Program-made: the position numbers and the translations under genes
DNA from: Symbiodinium natans
Lineage: Eukaryota; Sar; Dinophyceae; Suessiales; Symbiodiniaceae
DNA length: 64,000 nt
Reading direction: 5' to 3'
Assembly (NCBI GenBank): GCA_905221605.1
Contig: CAJNDS010002501.1
Location: 113,501 to 177,500, forward strand
Notes under the pieces: model-generated
Told to the model about the DNA's origin: nothing
Database searches by the model: none
What the model saw: the letters and a program-made list of their open reading frames with translations, nothing else
In this document: positions 19,973-28,679 of the stretch, piece after piece
How positions within the stretch are numbered: the stretch's first letter is position 1
Layout: each line of letters opens with the position of its first letter

Positions 19973-20308
19973 TTAAACAACGGTTAATTTTTTAAGTTCT
20001 TCAATTCGCTTTTTCATATGCTCTATACTTGAATGAGGTAAGTTCGGTCTAGGTAGTTCATTCATTAAACGGTCTAACTCTTGTTGGTAGTTCTTACGCT
20101 TGTTACTCTCTAACAGTTCATGTCTTTTAAGAAGACTACCCTCGTAACTCTCTCTTAATTTCATATGGTCTCTTAAGTGTTCTAAATATCTTGTATCTTG
20201 AAGTTCAAAAGGGCTATATTGTTTAGTTGATGTGCTTATCTTAAAACCTTTAACATCATCAGGATGTTGTTTCCGCTTTAGTCGTTTATTATACTTCCTA
20301 GAAAACAT
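19973..20308 (-). CDS. Unknown 111-aa basic helical protein
   Basis: No family recognised. The N-terminus is strongly basic (RKYNKRLKRKQH). The rest is predicted helical with charged heptad-like stretches (LRDHMKLRESYEGSLLKRHELLE; MKKRIEELKKL). A TCTA motif lies 13 nt upstream (20322-20325, minus strand). Size, basic N-terminus and late-type motif would fit a DNA-condensing or scaffold-like virion protein, which is an inference only. Confidence 0.65.
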   Translation of the reverse strand: MFSRKYNKRLKRKQHPDDVKGFKISTSTKQYSPFELQDTRYLEHLRDHMKLRESYEGSLLKRHELLESNKRKNYQQELDRLMNELPRPNLPHSSIEHMKKRIEELKKLTVV

Positions 20309-20321
20309 TATATATTTACTT

Positions 20322-20325
20322 TAGA
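20322..20325 (-). promoter_or_regulatory. TCTA late-type motif, 111-aa gene
   Basis: TCTA on the minus strand, 13 nt before the ATG at 20308. Confidence 0.4.
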
Positions 20326-20333
20326 TTTTATTA

Positions 20334-20912
20334 TTATCGCCTTTTACTTCTTAATCCTCCTACAAACATACTCTGCGTTAAGGCATTTGCCTTCTCTCTT
20401 CTTTTATTCATATACTCTTGTTGTATCAGTTTAAAATTATCGTTAATAATTTCTTGTGGTGATTTAATAACTGGTGGCGGTTCTGGTGCTCTTACTTGTT
20501 GTTTAACCTGTTGTAAATACGCCGGTTCGCTTTCCTGTGGTATAACTTCATTATGTATAACTTCATTATGTATAACTTCATTATGTATAATTTCGTTTGC
20601 GTATGTTGGTTGTTGTTGTATTGCTACTGCCTTTGGTTTTGCCTTTGTCTTCGGTTTTGGTTTTATTGGTTTCTCCTCTAGTTTTGAGCATTTATGTGAG
20701 TATCTTAAAGTCTTTAGCGTTAAGTTTGCTCCGCAGTCTTTACAATTAACCTTTTTGTTTTTCATCCTGTCCGTTTTGTTTTTAAACTCTTGTTCTGGTT
20801 CTTTGGGAGCTTCTTCTTTAACATCAACTGTTTTAACCTCTGGTTGTGGTTCGGGTGCTTCTTCATTTACTATATTGGTGACTGCTTCATTTTTATTATC
20901 TTCATCACTCAT
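20334..20912 (-). CDS. Unknown 192-aa protein with zinc-ribbon-like motif
   Basis: Acidic, Pro/Glu-rich start, then KVNCKDCGANLTLKTLRYSHKC (about residues 53-75), a C-x2-C...H-x-C pattern able to bind zinc. A Lys/Pro-rich linker follows, then a perfect short repeat IHNEVIHNEV encoded by a three-fold 15-bp DNA repeat (20548-20590), and a helical C-terminus. No TCTA motif is near the start. Function unknown; it lies between the penton gene and the small basic protein. Confidence 0.65.
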   Translation of the reverse strand: MSDEDNKNEAVTNIVNEEAPEPQPEVKTVDVKEEAPKEPEQEFKNKTDRMKNKKVNCKDCGANLTLKTLRYSHKCSKLEEKPIKPKPKTKAKPKAVAIQQQPTYANEIIHNEVIHNEVIHNEVIPQESEPAYLQQVKQQVRAPEPPPVIKSPQEIINDNFKLIQQEYMNKRREKANALTQSMFVGGLRSKRR

Positions 20913-21004
20913 CTTATATATTATTCTATATTATTTCTATTTTTAATGAAATGGAAATAAAGTAGATACTTAAAGATACTGATTATATTGCTACCTTATT
21001 TAAT

Positions 21005-21865
21005 TTATAAATTTACAAAGAGGAGACTAAAACTTATTGGGGTATTGTGAAAGTCTATTGTTTTGCCCCTCGCATCGGTTATTCTAAATCGTAAGCGCTT
21101 AAAACTTCTGTTACTAACATCTATAAAATCGTTCATCAAAGGAGGTGAGCTTGAAACCGTAACACCTCCGACATTATACATCATGTTAATTTTCTTTATG
21201 ATGGCATTTGAAAAACTATTAGGCGCCGAATAGTGGTAGTCGCTTAACTCGCTACAAATGATATAAACCGAGTTGAAAGGATTTAAGTTAAATAAACCAC
21301 TTGTCCATGATGTGTTGGTCATTGCTTTAATTTCATAATTGCCTATTAGTTTGCTAATACTCATTGGGTCATCAATTATATAAGACGGGTCACTAGGTGT
21401 TGTATTGTGCCATAAGATGCCCTTTAGTTCTTCATCGGTAGGAATTTTAAAACTAAAGGTGTTAAGTGTTATTGTTATTACTGCGTTTCTTTGGTCGCTG
21501 TCATAAGATGAAGTGAATAAGTCCGCTTGAATGTCGCTATTTAAGGCATTAAGTTGTGTTATAATATTAGCGATTAATTGTGAGGCAAAGAAGACCTGAT
21601 TTTTAACGTCAATCTTACAAAACCTTTCAATTTCACCAGTGCTAGTTTTATACAATATTAAGTAAAAGTATTGATAAAATCCTTCAGGGGTAGTATAATA
21701 ACTTTGAGGTATTACTTCATCTGTTACATACATAACGGTATTAGGGAAGGTTTCTAAGTTTTCATTTAATTCAATTACAAAGTCACTACTTGAGTTGCTT
21801 TGAGGCAGTCTTTCTCCACTATCTACAAACACTTTTGAATAAGTCAATTTACGATTTGAAAGCAT
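21005..21865 (-). CDS. Minor capsid protein (penton, single jelly-roll)
   Basis: 286 aa, beta-rich throughout. The C-terminal stretch with RSFKRLRFRITDARG, then IDFHNTPISFSLLFVNL, has the ending seen in PLV and Polinton penton proteins, and the N-terminus (FVDSGERLPQSNSSSDFVIEL) also fits. Pentons occupy the fivefold vertices of the icosahedral capsid beside the double jelly-roll hexons. A TCTA motif lies 13 nt upstream (21879-21882). It heads the minus-strand cluster and is divergent from the lipase gene with a 42-bp gap. The frame is intact. Confidence 0.83.
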   Translation of the reverse strand: MLSNRKLTYSKVFVDSGERLPQSNSSSDFVIELNENLETFPNTVMYVTDEVIPQSYYTTPEGFYQYFYLILYKTSTGEIERFCKIDVKNQVFFASQLIANIITQLNALNSDIQADLFTSSYDSDQRNAVITITLNTFSFKIPTDEELKGILWHNTTPSDPSYIIDDPMSISKLIGNYEIKAMTNTSWTSGLFNLNPFNSVYIICSELSDYHYSAPNSFSNAIIKKINMMYNVGGVTVSSSPPLMNDFIDVSNRSFKRLRFRITDARGKTIDFHNTPISFSLLFVNL

Positions 21866-21878
21866 TATTAATTAATGT

Positions 21879-21882
21879 TAGA
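21879..21882 (-). promoter_or_regulatory. TCTA late-type promoter motif, penton
   Basis: TCTA on the minus strand, 13 nt before the ATG at 21865, in the short divergent intergenic region shared with the lipase. Confidence 0.45.
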
Positions 21883-21907
21883 AAATTTATAATTAATATT
21901 ATAATTA

Positions 21908-22876
21908 ATGGCAGGTGTTAATGTAGGCGTCAGAGTAGCAGAAATATTAAGAGGGTTACAAACAGCAAGAGCAGGAGGTGGGATAGCGAGAGAGGCAACG
22001 ATGGAACAACAAGCGTTAAGAGGTTTTCAAGACGGGCGAGGTGGTATAACAAACATTCTTGAAGATGCTTTACAAGGACGAGGAAGAATTAATAATTTAA
22101 ACACAGGAGCGGGAAAGTATCTAGCGTCAGAGGCAGGCAAGGATATGGAGAGAGCAAGGCATGAACGAAGGGAAAGAGAGGAAGAAGCACAACAAGAATT
22201 AACGCGAGAAGAGTTAAGAAAGAAGAGACTATTAACGAGAGCAGAGGATTTTAACAAACATTTTAACACATCAGTGGCACGATACGACCCTAAATACAGA
22301 GAAGTCGTTAATGTAGAAAATAAAAACAGCATTGATGACGTTAAGGGATTACAAACTGCCTACGCTAGAAACACAGGATTATTCAAGCAAGGAAACACGC
22401 TATATATTTCAGGCACGGGTGGTAAATCTGGTTTTGGTTCTAAAGTAAATGATGTTTTCAGCGATATATTTTTAATACCTACACATAATGTTCAAATGTC
22501 GGAGAAATACAAGGATGTAATGGCAGAGTTGGAGAAAAACCCAGATGTTACTCGTTTGGTGGGACATAGCCTTGGTAGTTCCGTTCTTCAAGAAATAAAC
22601 AACAGGAATAATCAAAAGTATATAACAACGACTTATAACGCCCCTTTTATTTCATTTGGTAATCGTCAGAAGAACCCACATGCGTTAAGGTTTTCAAATA
22701 AAGGGGATGTAATCAGTGCTTTAGATAGGAACGCAATCAAAGTTGAAACAGGAACAATAAACCCGTCGGAGGCGCATAAGTTTAAAAATATGACTACACA
22801 GGGTAGTTTTGAACAAGGAGTAGATGATAGCGCTCAAGTGGCAAGAAATATTCAAATACAAAATTGGAATAAATAA
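21908..22876 (+). CDS. Putative lipase (alpha/beta hydrolase, GHSLG)
   Basis: 322 aa. The nucleophile elbow TRLVGHSLGSSVLQEI (Ser near residue 221) is the class-3 lipase type. Candidate acid and base are in NKGDVISALD and SEAHKF downstream. The first 110 residues are Arg/Glu/Ala-rich and helical (RHERREREEEAQQ), so may tether the enzyme to the particle. A lipase or phospholipase in a capsid could help cross a host membrane on entry, comparable to the phospholipase A2 of parvovirus capsids; for this virus it is inference. It is divergent from the penton gene and convergent with 22899-23291. Confidence 0.8.
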   Translation: MAGVNVGVRVAEILRGLQTARAGGGIAREATMEQQALRGFQDGRGGITNILEDALQGRGRINNLNTGAGKYLASEAGKDMERARHERREREEEAQQELTREELRKKRLLTRAEDFNKHFNTSVARYDPKYREVVNVENKNSIDDVKGLQTAYARNTGLFKQGNTLYISGTGGKSGFGSKVNDVFSDIFLIPTHNVQMSEKYKDVMAELEKNPDVTRLVGHSLGSSVLQEINNRNNQKYITTTYNAPFISFGNRQKNPHALRFSNKGDVISALDRNAIKVETGTINPSEAHKFKNMTTQGSFEQGVDDSAQVARNIQIQNWNK

Positions 22877-22902
22877 TAATAACTATGTTTAATTATTATT
22901 AT
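22873..22902. terminator. Bidirectional hairpin after lipase
   Basis: Perfect 10-bp stem ATAATAATAA/TTATTATTAT with a 10-nt loop. It overlaps the lipase stop and the stop of the convergent gene. Confidence 0.6.
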
Positions 22903-23291
22903 ATAAACTCATAAGAAAAAGATTTAAACTTATATTCAAGACCATTAGCGTCATAATAAGTCCAGTCACTAACATCTTCATCCGTTGTTGTTCTGTAAGA
23001 CCTAAACCTAAACACATCATTTTTATCACCTTCTAAGCGTATAATTTCTTTGTATATCACACCGTCTATTTCATATCTTATTAGTGTATTCTTTGGTAGT
23101 TGTTTTGATGTAGCATTTTTAAAAACATGGTTTTCGGTGTCAAATCCAATATCTAGTTTTACCTTCCTATAGAGCATTCTTTTTTTACAATAACTAGCAT
23201 TCTCAGATATGAACATAGAAATACCAATGATAGAGTAAGTATACATGGGTATGACTACTCCTAATGTTGCCCCGACAAATACTGCTTCCAT
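22899..23291 (-). CDS. Unknown small membrane protein (130 aa)
   Basis: I choose the start MEAVFVGATLG at 23291. A longer frame reaches 23375 but would overlap the start of the plus-strand gene at 23321. Residues 3-32 form one hydrophobic membrane segment (VFVGATLGVVIPMYTYSIIGISMFI). The rest is a beta-rich soluble domain (IRYEIDGVIYKEIIRLEG). No family recognised. Placed between lipase and MCP, it may be a minor virion membrane protein. Confidence 0.65.
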   Translation of the reverse strand: MEAVFVGATLGVVIPMYTYSIIGISMFISENASYCKKRMLYRKVKLDIGFDTENHVFKNATSKQLPKNTLIRYEIDGVIYKEIIRLEGDKNDVFRFRSYRTTTDEDVSDWTYYDANGLEYKFKSFSYEFI

Positions 23292-23320
23292 TATTATATA
23301 AAGTATTATATACTTAAATA

Positions 23321-23539
23321 ATGATAAAAAGTTCTTATAAACCATATAAAGAGTTAATACTAAACGGGAAGGCAAATAAATTAAATAACATAATACAAAG
23401 GGATATTAACAAAAAAGATTATAATATGATTAAGGACATGCTAGAAGACAAGCAAGAAATACTTATAAAAAATAATGATATTAAAACTAAAAAGATTTTG
23501 CCACCTGAAACTGATAAAAAGAAATCTAAAAAATATTAA
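23321..23539 (+). CDS. Unknown 72-aa Lys-rich protein
   Basis: Small and very basic, Asn/Lys/Ile-rich with predicted helix (KELILNGKANKLNNIIQRDI) and a KKKSKK tail. It lies 23 bp upstream of the MCP start in the same direction. No family recognised. Small basic proteins in this position could be core or packaging proteins, but compositional bias in AT-rich DNA means it could be spurious. Confidence 0.5.
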   Translation: MIKSSYKPYKELILNGKANKLNNIIQRDINKKDYNMIKDMLEDKQEILIKNNDIKTKKILPPETDKKKSKKY

Positions 23540-23546
23540 AATCTAA

Positions 23547-23550
23547 TCTA
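23547..23550 (+). promoter_or_regulatory. TCTA late-type promoter motif, MCP
   Basis: TCTA (a second copy at 23542-23545) followed by an AT-rich 12-nt spacer and the MCP ATG at 23563. Same layout as upstream of penton, ATPase and fibre genes. Confidence 0.5.
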
Positions 23551-23562
23551 GTTTATATAATA

Positions 23563-25176
23563 ATGGACAATTTAGTAGCAGAAGCAAGCGATGTTATGAG
23601 CCCAGCGTTAGACTTTGGATTACCTAAAACCGCACAGTATGTAACAGACCGCCGACATGTAAATTATTTTCCTAGCGGTAGCAACGTTTATAAAAGTGAC
23701 GGAAGCGGAAATTTAAATATTAGGTTTTATATTACAGGTGAAGACGGGACTTACTTAGATTTATCTAGTATCCGTTTATTTGCTAATTTAAAGAACAATG
23801 ATGTAGAAAGTCATTTCTTACGCCCCTTATCTGGTCTTCATGGCTTCTTCAGTCGTTATAGATGTACCGTAGGTGGCCAACTCGTCCAAGATATTGACCA
23901 ATACAATAGACATTGTGAGTTATACAACTCGTTTAAATCTGCCGATGCTAGACACTCTGATGATATTGAAAGCGCGGCTAATCCTCGTTGGGACGATGAC
24001 TGGCGACATAAATACGCTAATGGACTTGAACAATTTGTAGGAATAGATTATGACCCTACTACAACTAATCCATCTGCGAGCACCACCGTAGAAGCGGCGC
24101 CCACTGGAAACAAAAATTATCGTGACTTTAACGCTTTTGGTGATATTGGTAATAGATACACTCGTCATTCTATGTCAGGAATTCGTGGCGGTGAATATGT
24201 AAGATTAGGTCATAAATTTAAATGCGGTTTCCTAGAAAGTAATTATTACCTACCAGTTCGTTATGCTCCTTTAGAAATTGAAGTAACTTTAACATCAGAC
24301 CCAGAAGCACCAATTATTAAACCAGTAGTAACAGCAGGCGATTACAGCGATAGTAAAGGAGATAGATACGGACATTATTTCACAACCGGAGACACAAGCA
24401 CATTATACGAGCTTAACTCACTAATTGTAAGAGCTGAGGTGGTCTCTCTCGATTCACAAGTGAATAATAATATAACGAGTCACCTATTACAAGGTGGTTC
24501 ATTGAAAATTGTTTATCCTATGTATCACACACTAAGTCAAACTTTCAGCACTGACGGAAACGAGATTAATATGAATGTTGTTAAATCAGCGAGTAAATTA
24601 AACGGTATGTTTATCACTTTATAAAGACAACAGCGTGGAGCATCTTTAGGAACAGGAAACACCGCAGGAATGGAAAATGGCTACTATTTACCCGACAATT
24701 ATGTTTATAAGCGTTGGAATTACTTTTACAATCCGATGATTAACGCTAGACTTAATGACCTTGGAGCAAATGCGACAGGAGCGGATAAAGGATATGGTTT
24801 CGCTAATAAGAATTTAAATATTTCGTGGCAGGTTCAAATACACAATAAAAAATATCCAGAATTTGAATCACAAAGTTTAGCAGAGCATTGGTATTTCTTA
24901 AACCGTATGCTTTCATATATTAACCCAGACCAAGACGCATGTAGTATTACCTATGCACAGTATAGAAGCGATAAATTCATCATTGGTATTAATTTTGAAA
25001 AAATGAGTGAGCAACATATGACAGGGGTAAACACAAAAATGAGTGGTTTATCTAATATTAAAATAAAACCATTTAGAACATTAGCTGAAGAAGAAAAAAA
25101 TCAAGAAATATTTTGTCACATAATATCAGAGACTGTACTGGAGATTCGCTCAGATGGGTCTATAGTCTATGATTAA
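23563..25176 (+). pseudogene. Major capsid protein (double jelly-roll), one in-frame stop
   Basis: About 537 codons, the usual size for a PLV hexon. The N-terminal half (to 24621) carries ALDFGLPKTAQYVTDRR, then FFSRYRCTVGGQLVQDIDQYNR and YLPVRYAPLEIEVTLTSD. The second half (24670-25176) carries WNYFYNPMINARLNDLG and SWQVQIHNKKYPEF. Both halves are in the same frame, separated only by TAA at 24622-24624 and 15 sense codons. So one nonsense change interrupts the gene. TAA ends other genes here, which argues against codon reassignment. Hexon trimers form the capsid shell. Start chosen at 23563 with the TCTA motif upstream. A GIY-YIG gene follows directly. Confidence 0.85.
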
Positions 25177-25235
25177 GTGTAAGAATAACCACAAATGATA
25201 TAAAGAAAGGCATACTTAAATAATAACGAGTAATT

Positions 25236-25955
25236 ATGAGTATGAGGGAGTATTCACAAGGAAAAATCTATTGTATTAGAAATTATATTAGTGATGATAT
25301 TTATGTTGGTTCGACATGTGAAAAGTTATTAAGCAAACGGATGGTAAAACACAGAAGAAACTTCAACAACAAACGATATGAGAATATATTACTATATCAA
25401 AAGATGAGGGAATTAGGTGTTGAAAACTTTTATATTGAACTACATCATCATTACCCTACTGAAACGAAGGATGGGTTAAGGGCAGAAGAAGGTAAATGGA
25501 TAAGAGAGATTGGCGCATTAAACCAAAGAATAGAGAAACGTGATAAACAACAGTATTACCAAGACAAATACGAACAAATTAAGGAAAACAAGAAAGAGAA
25601 ATACAAAATAAGCTGTGAAGACATTAAACAGAGAAAACGGGGGTATTACAAAGACAACAAGCAATCCATCACTGAACGGAACAAAAACTACTGTTTGCTA
25701 AATCACGAAAAGATATTGCTAAATAAACATGAATATTATCAGAATAATAGAGACGACATATTACGAAAAGCTAAAGAAAAAAGGGACATGAAAAGTAAAG
25801 AACAAAGACAAAATAAAGAAACGCACTTAGTAAAATTGTTAGAGGAGGAACCAACAAAGTTTTTCAAGTGCCCTTGTGGTCAAATACTAATGCTTATTAA
25901 TAAAAACCGTCATCTAAAATCGAAACATCACCAAAACTATAAACCTAATGATTAA
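25236..25955 (+). CDS. GIY-YIG endonuclease with C-terminal zinc finger (copy 2)
   Basis: 239 aa. The GIY-YIG domain has GKIYCIRNY, IYVGSTC, the SKRMVKHRRN arginine region and LRAEEGKWIREI with the glutamate. Then come a charged Lys/Tyr/Asn repeat linker (about 105-205) and a terminal finger (CPCGQI...RHLKSKHH). It lies between MCP and fibre genes. No intron is seen around it, so it looks like a free-standing homing-type nuclease. Start could be the second Met (MREYS). No TCTA motif upstream, so probably a different expression class from the capsid genes. Confidence 0.85.
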   Translation: MSMREYSQGKIYCIRNYISDDIYVGSTCEKLLSKRMVKHRRNFNNKRYENILLYQKMRELGVENFYIELHHHYPTETKDGLRAEEGKWIREIGALNQRIEKRDKQQYYQDKYEQIKENKKEKYKISCEDIKQRKRGYYKDNKQSITERNKNYCLLNHEKILLNKHEYYQNNRDDILRKAKEKRDMKSKEQRQNKETHLVKLLEEEPTKFFKCPCGQILMLINKNRHLKSKHHQNYKPND

Positions 25956-25957
25956 AA

Positions 25958-25982
25958 ATATTATTATCTAAAATAATAATAT
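25958..25982. terminator. Hairpin between GIY-YIG copy 2 and fibre
   Basis: Perfect 10-bp stem ATATTATTAT/ATAATAATAT with a CTAAA loop. The TCTA motif of the fibre gene straddles the stem-loop border, so end signal and promoter overlap. Confidence 0.5.
25967..25970 (+). promoter_or_regulatory. TCTA late-type promoter motif, fibre
   Basis: TCTA 10 nt before the ATG at 25981, in AT-only context. Confidence 0.45.
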
Positions 25983-28413
25983 GATTAATCATCCTATGTC
26001 TATCGATGGGACAACAACTATTTATGCTAATGAGTTTGTAAAAGTTTATGAAACGGGAACATCAACCATTGAACGAGACTTCGCAACAAAAACAGAATTA
26101 ACAAACATAAACACAGCAAACGCGGCAAGTATAACAGCTAACGCCGATGCTATCACAATTCTGAATACCAAACAGCTTCAAAATTTTAATAACATTAATG
26201 CTATTAATACTGATTTAACTGATAATTATCAAACAAACTTAACATTAAGTAGTAACTTTTATACCAAAACGGAGTTAGATACTACTTTTACAAATTATTA
26301 TACACAAACCCAGATAGATACGAATTTACCAACTAATTTTCAAACTAATACGCAACTTCAAACAAACTATTACAATAAGAGTCAGATTGATGCTAACAAC
26401 TGGATAGATTCTACATCATTAACCCCATATGTTTTAACATCAACACTCACAGCTAGTTATTATACAATAGCACAGACACAAAGTTTATATTATGATAAAA
26501 CATATATTGATGCTAATATTGGTGGAGGTGGTTACACCACTAATGAAGTGGATAATTTATTAGCATTAAGAGTTCCATTGAGTGATTTTACTGATAGGTT
26601 TAAAACAAACCCAGTTATTGATTGTAGCGCTCCAACTATTATTCATACGGGCTTAACATTGAATAATGAAACAATAAATATATCACCGACTACTGGGTTA
26701 TTATTTAGCAATCAAACGGGAGGAGGGGATAAAGTAGTAAGTGTGTTTAAAAATGCTACTAATTATATAACTTTACAAGGAAATAAAATTGTATCAAACG
26801 CTACATCTGATGATAGTGTTGTAGATTTAGAATTAAACCCGTCCGGAAATGTTAATATTAGTAATGATTTATCATTAACTAATTTAACAGCAGACAGCAT
26901 TAACTTAACAAATAATGTTAATATCGGTGGAAATATTGAATTAACAGACGCTAATACAAGTATAGAAAGATATAATAACGCTACTAAATCAAATATATCA
27001 ATGGATTTAAGAACAGACCAAGAGGCAATGAGATTAATGTTAGGAGCACCAACAGACGCAGACACTAATACATTTATTGAATGTAATAATACAACAGGAG
27101 GAACAACATTATTTAACCCAACTTATTTTAAAGACACTATAAATTATGAAAACGACACCTTAAATATTTCTAATAACTCAGGAATTACATTTTATAAAGA
27201 TACCACGGATGCTTCTAATGTAATGTGTGTGAAGAATGCTCAAGGATACTTAAAATTTATTTCTTTTGGTATTAATGCTTATAATACAAATAATGACAGT
27301 TCTTCATTACTTTTATTAAATACAGCAAACGGAAATGGTGTTTATTGCTTAAGTTTAGGAATTGGAGCAATCCAAGGAGCAAATAAATTAAATATAGGGG
27401 GAGGCAATGCTAATTTTGGAAGCACAGCATCGTTTCAAAGCACATCAACATTCAACGGCGATATTTATGTAAATAATTCGGGTAGAATATTTCAAAGAGC
27501 CGACGCTAATAATTCATTAAATGTAGTATCAACAGAAGAAATAAATTTTTCATTACAATCAAATAGAACAACCGACCCGACTACTGGCACTATTGCTTTA
27601 CAATTAAACGACACTAACGGAATTACATTAAACAGAGCAGTTACGAATAACCTCACTTTTAATAGTATTGGTAATATCGTTGGTGAAGCAGATGTCATTA
27701 GTTGGGGGCGTTTTATGTTTCAAAATAGTAGCGAATTAAAAGAAGTATTGGATACTCAATATAAGTTATATATTAGAAATGGTGATACATTAGGAGATAT
27801 TAATTTAACTGTTGGTTTAGAAAGTAGCACACCAGAAATTCAATTAACGGATGGAAAAATAAATTTATTAGGCAATCTGGAAATAACTCACACTGATGTA
27901 TCAGGGTCGCAACGAGTATTAATAAATAACCCAGATACTGACGGATTTATTAGATTAAGCAATAATAATTTATCAAGATTAGACGCAACAAATACAGGCG
28001 TAGATGTTTATGGTTTCTTTACTACAACGAATAACGCTGATATTGGAGGAAATGTAACATGTGTTGCTTTAACTGAAACATCAGACGCTAAACTGAAAGA
28101 GAACGTTAAAGAGGTAAATACGAAAGAATGTTATAAAGCCGTTAAGTATATCAAACCTAAAACATATAATTTTATTAAAGACGAAGATGAAAAGTCAAAC
28201 TTGGGTTTTATAGCTGATGACATAAAAGACGCTAAGATGCCGAAAGAATGGGACAACATAATATATTATAATGATGAAGGCATAAAATTATTAGCATATA
28301 ATAAGATGACTGTTGTTCTTTGGGGTTGTGTTCAAGAGTTACAAAAAGAAATAACTTCTTTGAAAGGTGAAATAACGAAATTGAAAAAGAAAAATAAAGA
28401 TGAGAGTGATTAA
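25981..28413 (+). CDS. Fibre/adhesin with peptidase S74 chaperone domain
   Basis: 810 aa. The N-terminal 200 residues carry repeats of the YYTKTEID type (FYTKTELD, YYTQTQID, YYNKSQID, YYDKTYID), as in phage tail fibres, suggesting a trimeric stalk. The middle is Asn/Thr-rich beta-repeat sequence. The C-terminus is an intramolecular chaperone of the S74/endosialidase type: TSDAKLKENV (Ser near 701 with the following Lys, the self-cleavage pair), LGFIADDI, LLAYNKMTVVLWGCVQEL, then a coiled coil. In phages this domain folds the trimer and cuts itself off. Here it probably makes a capsid-vertex spike that binds the host cell. The frame is intact and a TCTA motif precedes it. Confidence 0.88.
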   Translation: MINHPMSIDGTTTIYANEFVKVYETGTSTIERDFATKTELTNINTANAASITANADAITILNTKQLQNFNNINAINTDLTDNYQTNLTLSSNFYTKTELDTTFTNYYTQTQIDTNLPTNFQTNTQLQTNYYNKSQIDANNWIDSTSLTPYVLTSTLTASYYTIAQTQSLYYDKTYIDANIGGGGYTTNEVDNLLALRVPLSDFTDRFKTNPVIDCSAPTIIHTGLTLNNETINISPTTGLLFSNQTGGGDKVVSVFKNATNYITLQGNKIVSNATSDDSVVDLELNPSGNVNISNDLSLTNLTADSINLTNNVNIGGNIELTDANTSIERYNNATKSNISMDLRTDQEAMRLMLGAPTDADTNTFIECNNTTGGTTLFNPTYFKDTINYENDTLNISNNSGITFYKDTTDASNVMCVKNAQGYLKFISFGINAYNTNNDSSSLLLLNTANGNGVYCLSLGIGAIQGANKLNIGGGNANFGSTASFQSTSTFNGDIYVNNSGRIFQRADANNSLNVVSTEEINFSLQSNRTTDPTTGTIALQLNDTNGITLNRAVTNNLTFNSIGNIVGEADVISWGRFMFQNSSELKEVLDTQYKLYIRNGDTLGDINLTVGLESSTPEIQLTDGKINLLGNLEITHTDVSGSQRVLINNPDTDGFIRLSNNNLSRLDATNTGVDVYGFFTTTNNADIGGNVTCVALTETSDAKLKENVKEVNTKECYKAVKYIKPKTYNFIKDEDEKSNLGFIADDIKDAKMPKEWDNIIYYNDEGIKLLAYNKMTVVLWGCVQELQKEITSLKGEITKLKKKNKDESD

Positions 28414-28435
28414 GAATTATGTATATTAATATATA

Positions 28436-28645
28436 ATGCCAACGTTAGACGAACAAATTAACCAAAAACTAGATGAACAATTACAAAGGGTAAAGAACGA
28501 CTTAATCACCTTCAACTCCATTCAAAACATCATAGAAAAGACGGAAGCATTGGAAAAAGAAGTGGAGGAACTTAAGAACAAAAACAAATGTAGCAATAAT
28601 GGCAAGTGTATGCCTTGTAACTTATGCTCATTTAGTTTATTTTAA
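28436..28645 (+). CDS. Small coiled-coil protein with Cys-rich tail (69 aa)
   Basis: Residues 5-52 form a heptad-like coiled coil (LDEQINQKLDEQLQRVKNDL; KTEALEKEVEELKNK). The tail CSNNGKCMPCNLC has four cysteines that could bind zinc or form disulfides. It follows the fibre stop by 22 bp in the same direction, so perhaps a fibre-associated protein. No family recognised. Confidence 0.6.
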   Translation: MPTLDEQINQKLDEQLQRVKNDLITFNSIQNIIEKTEALEKEVEELKNKNKCSNNGKCMPCNLCSFSLF

Positions 28646-28650
28646 TGATA

Positions 28651-28679
28651 ATTAATAATATTTTTGTTATATTATTAAT
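28651..28679. terminator. Bidirectional hairpin after 28645
   Basis: Perfect 11-bp stem ATTAATAATAT/ATATTATTAAT with loop TTTTGTT. It lies between two convergent genes and touches the stop of the minus-strand GIY-YIG copy 3. Confidence 0.65.

Noticed and set aside
24622-24624. TAA read as an amino acid (code change)
   Set aside because: TAA ends lipase, helicase and other genes in the same element at sensible positions next to hairpins.
26763-27698. Minus-strand frames within the fibre gene
   Set aside because: Antisense to an intact 810-residue frame with recognisable fibre repeats and S74 domain.
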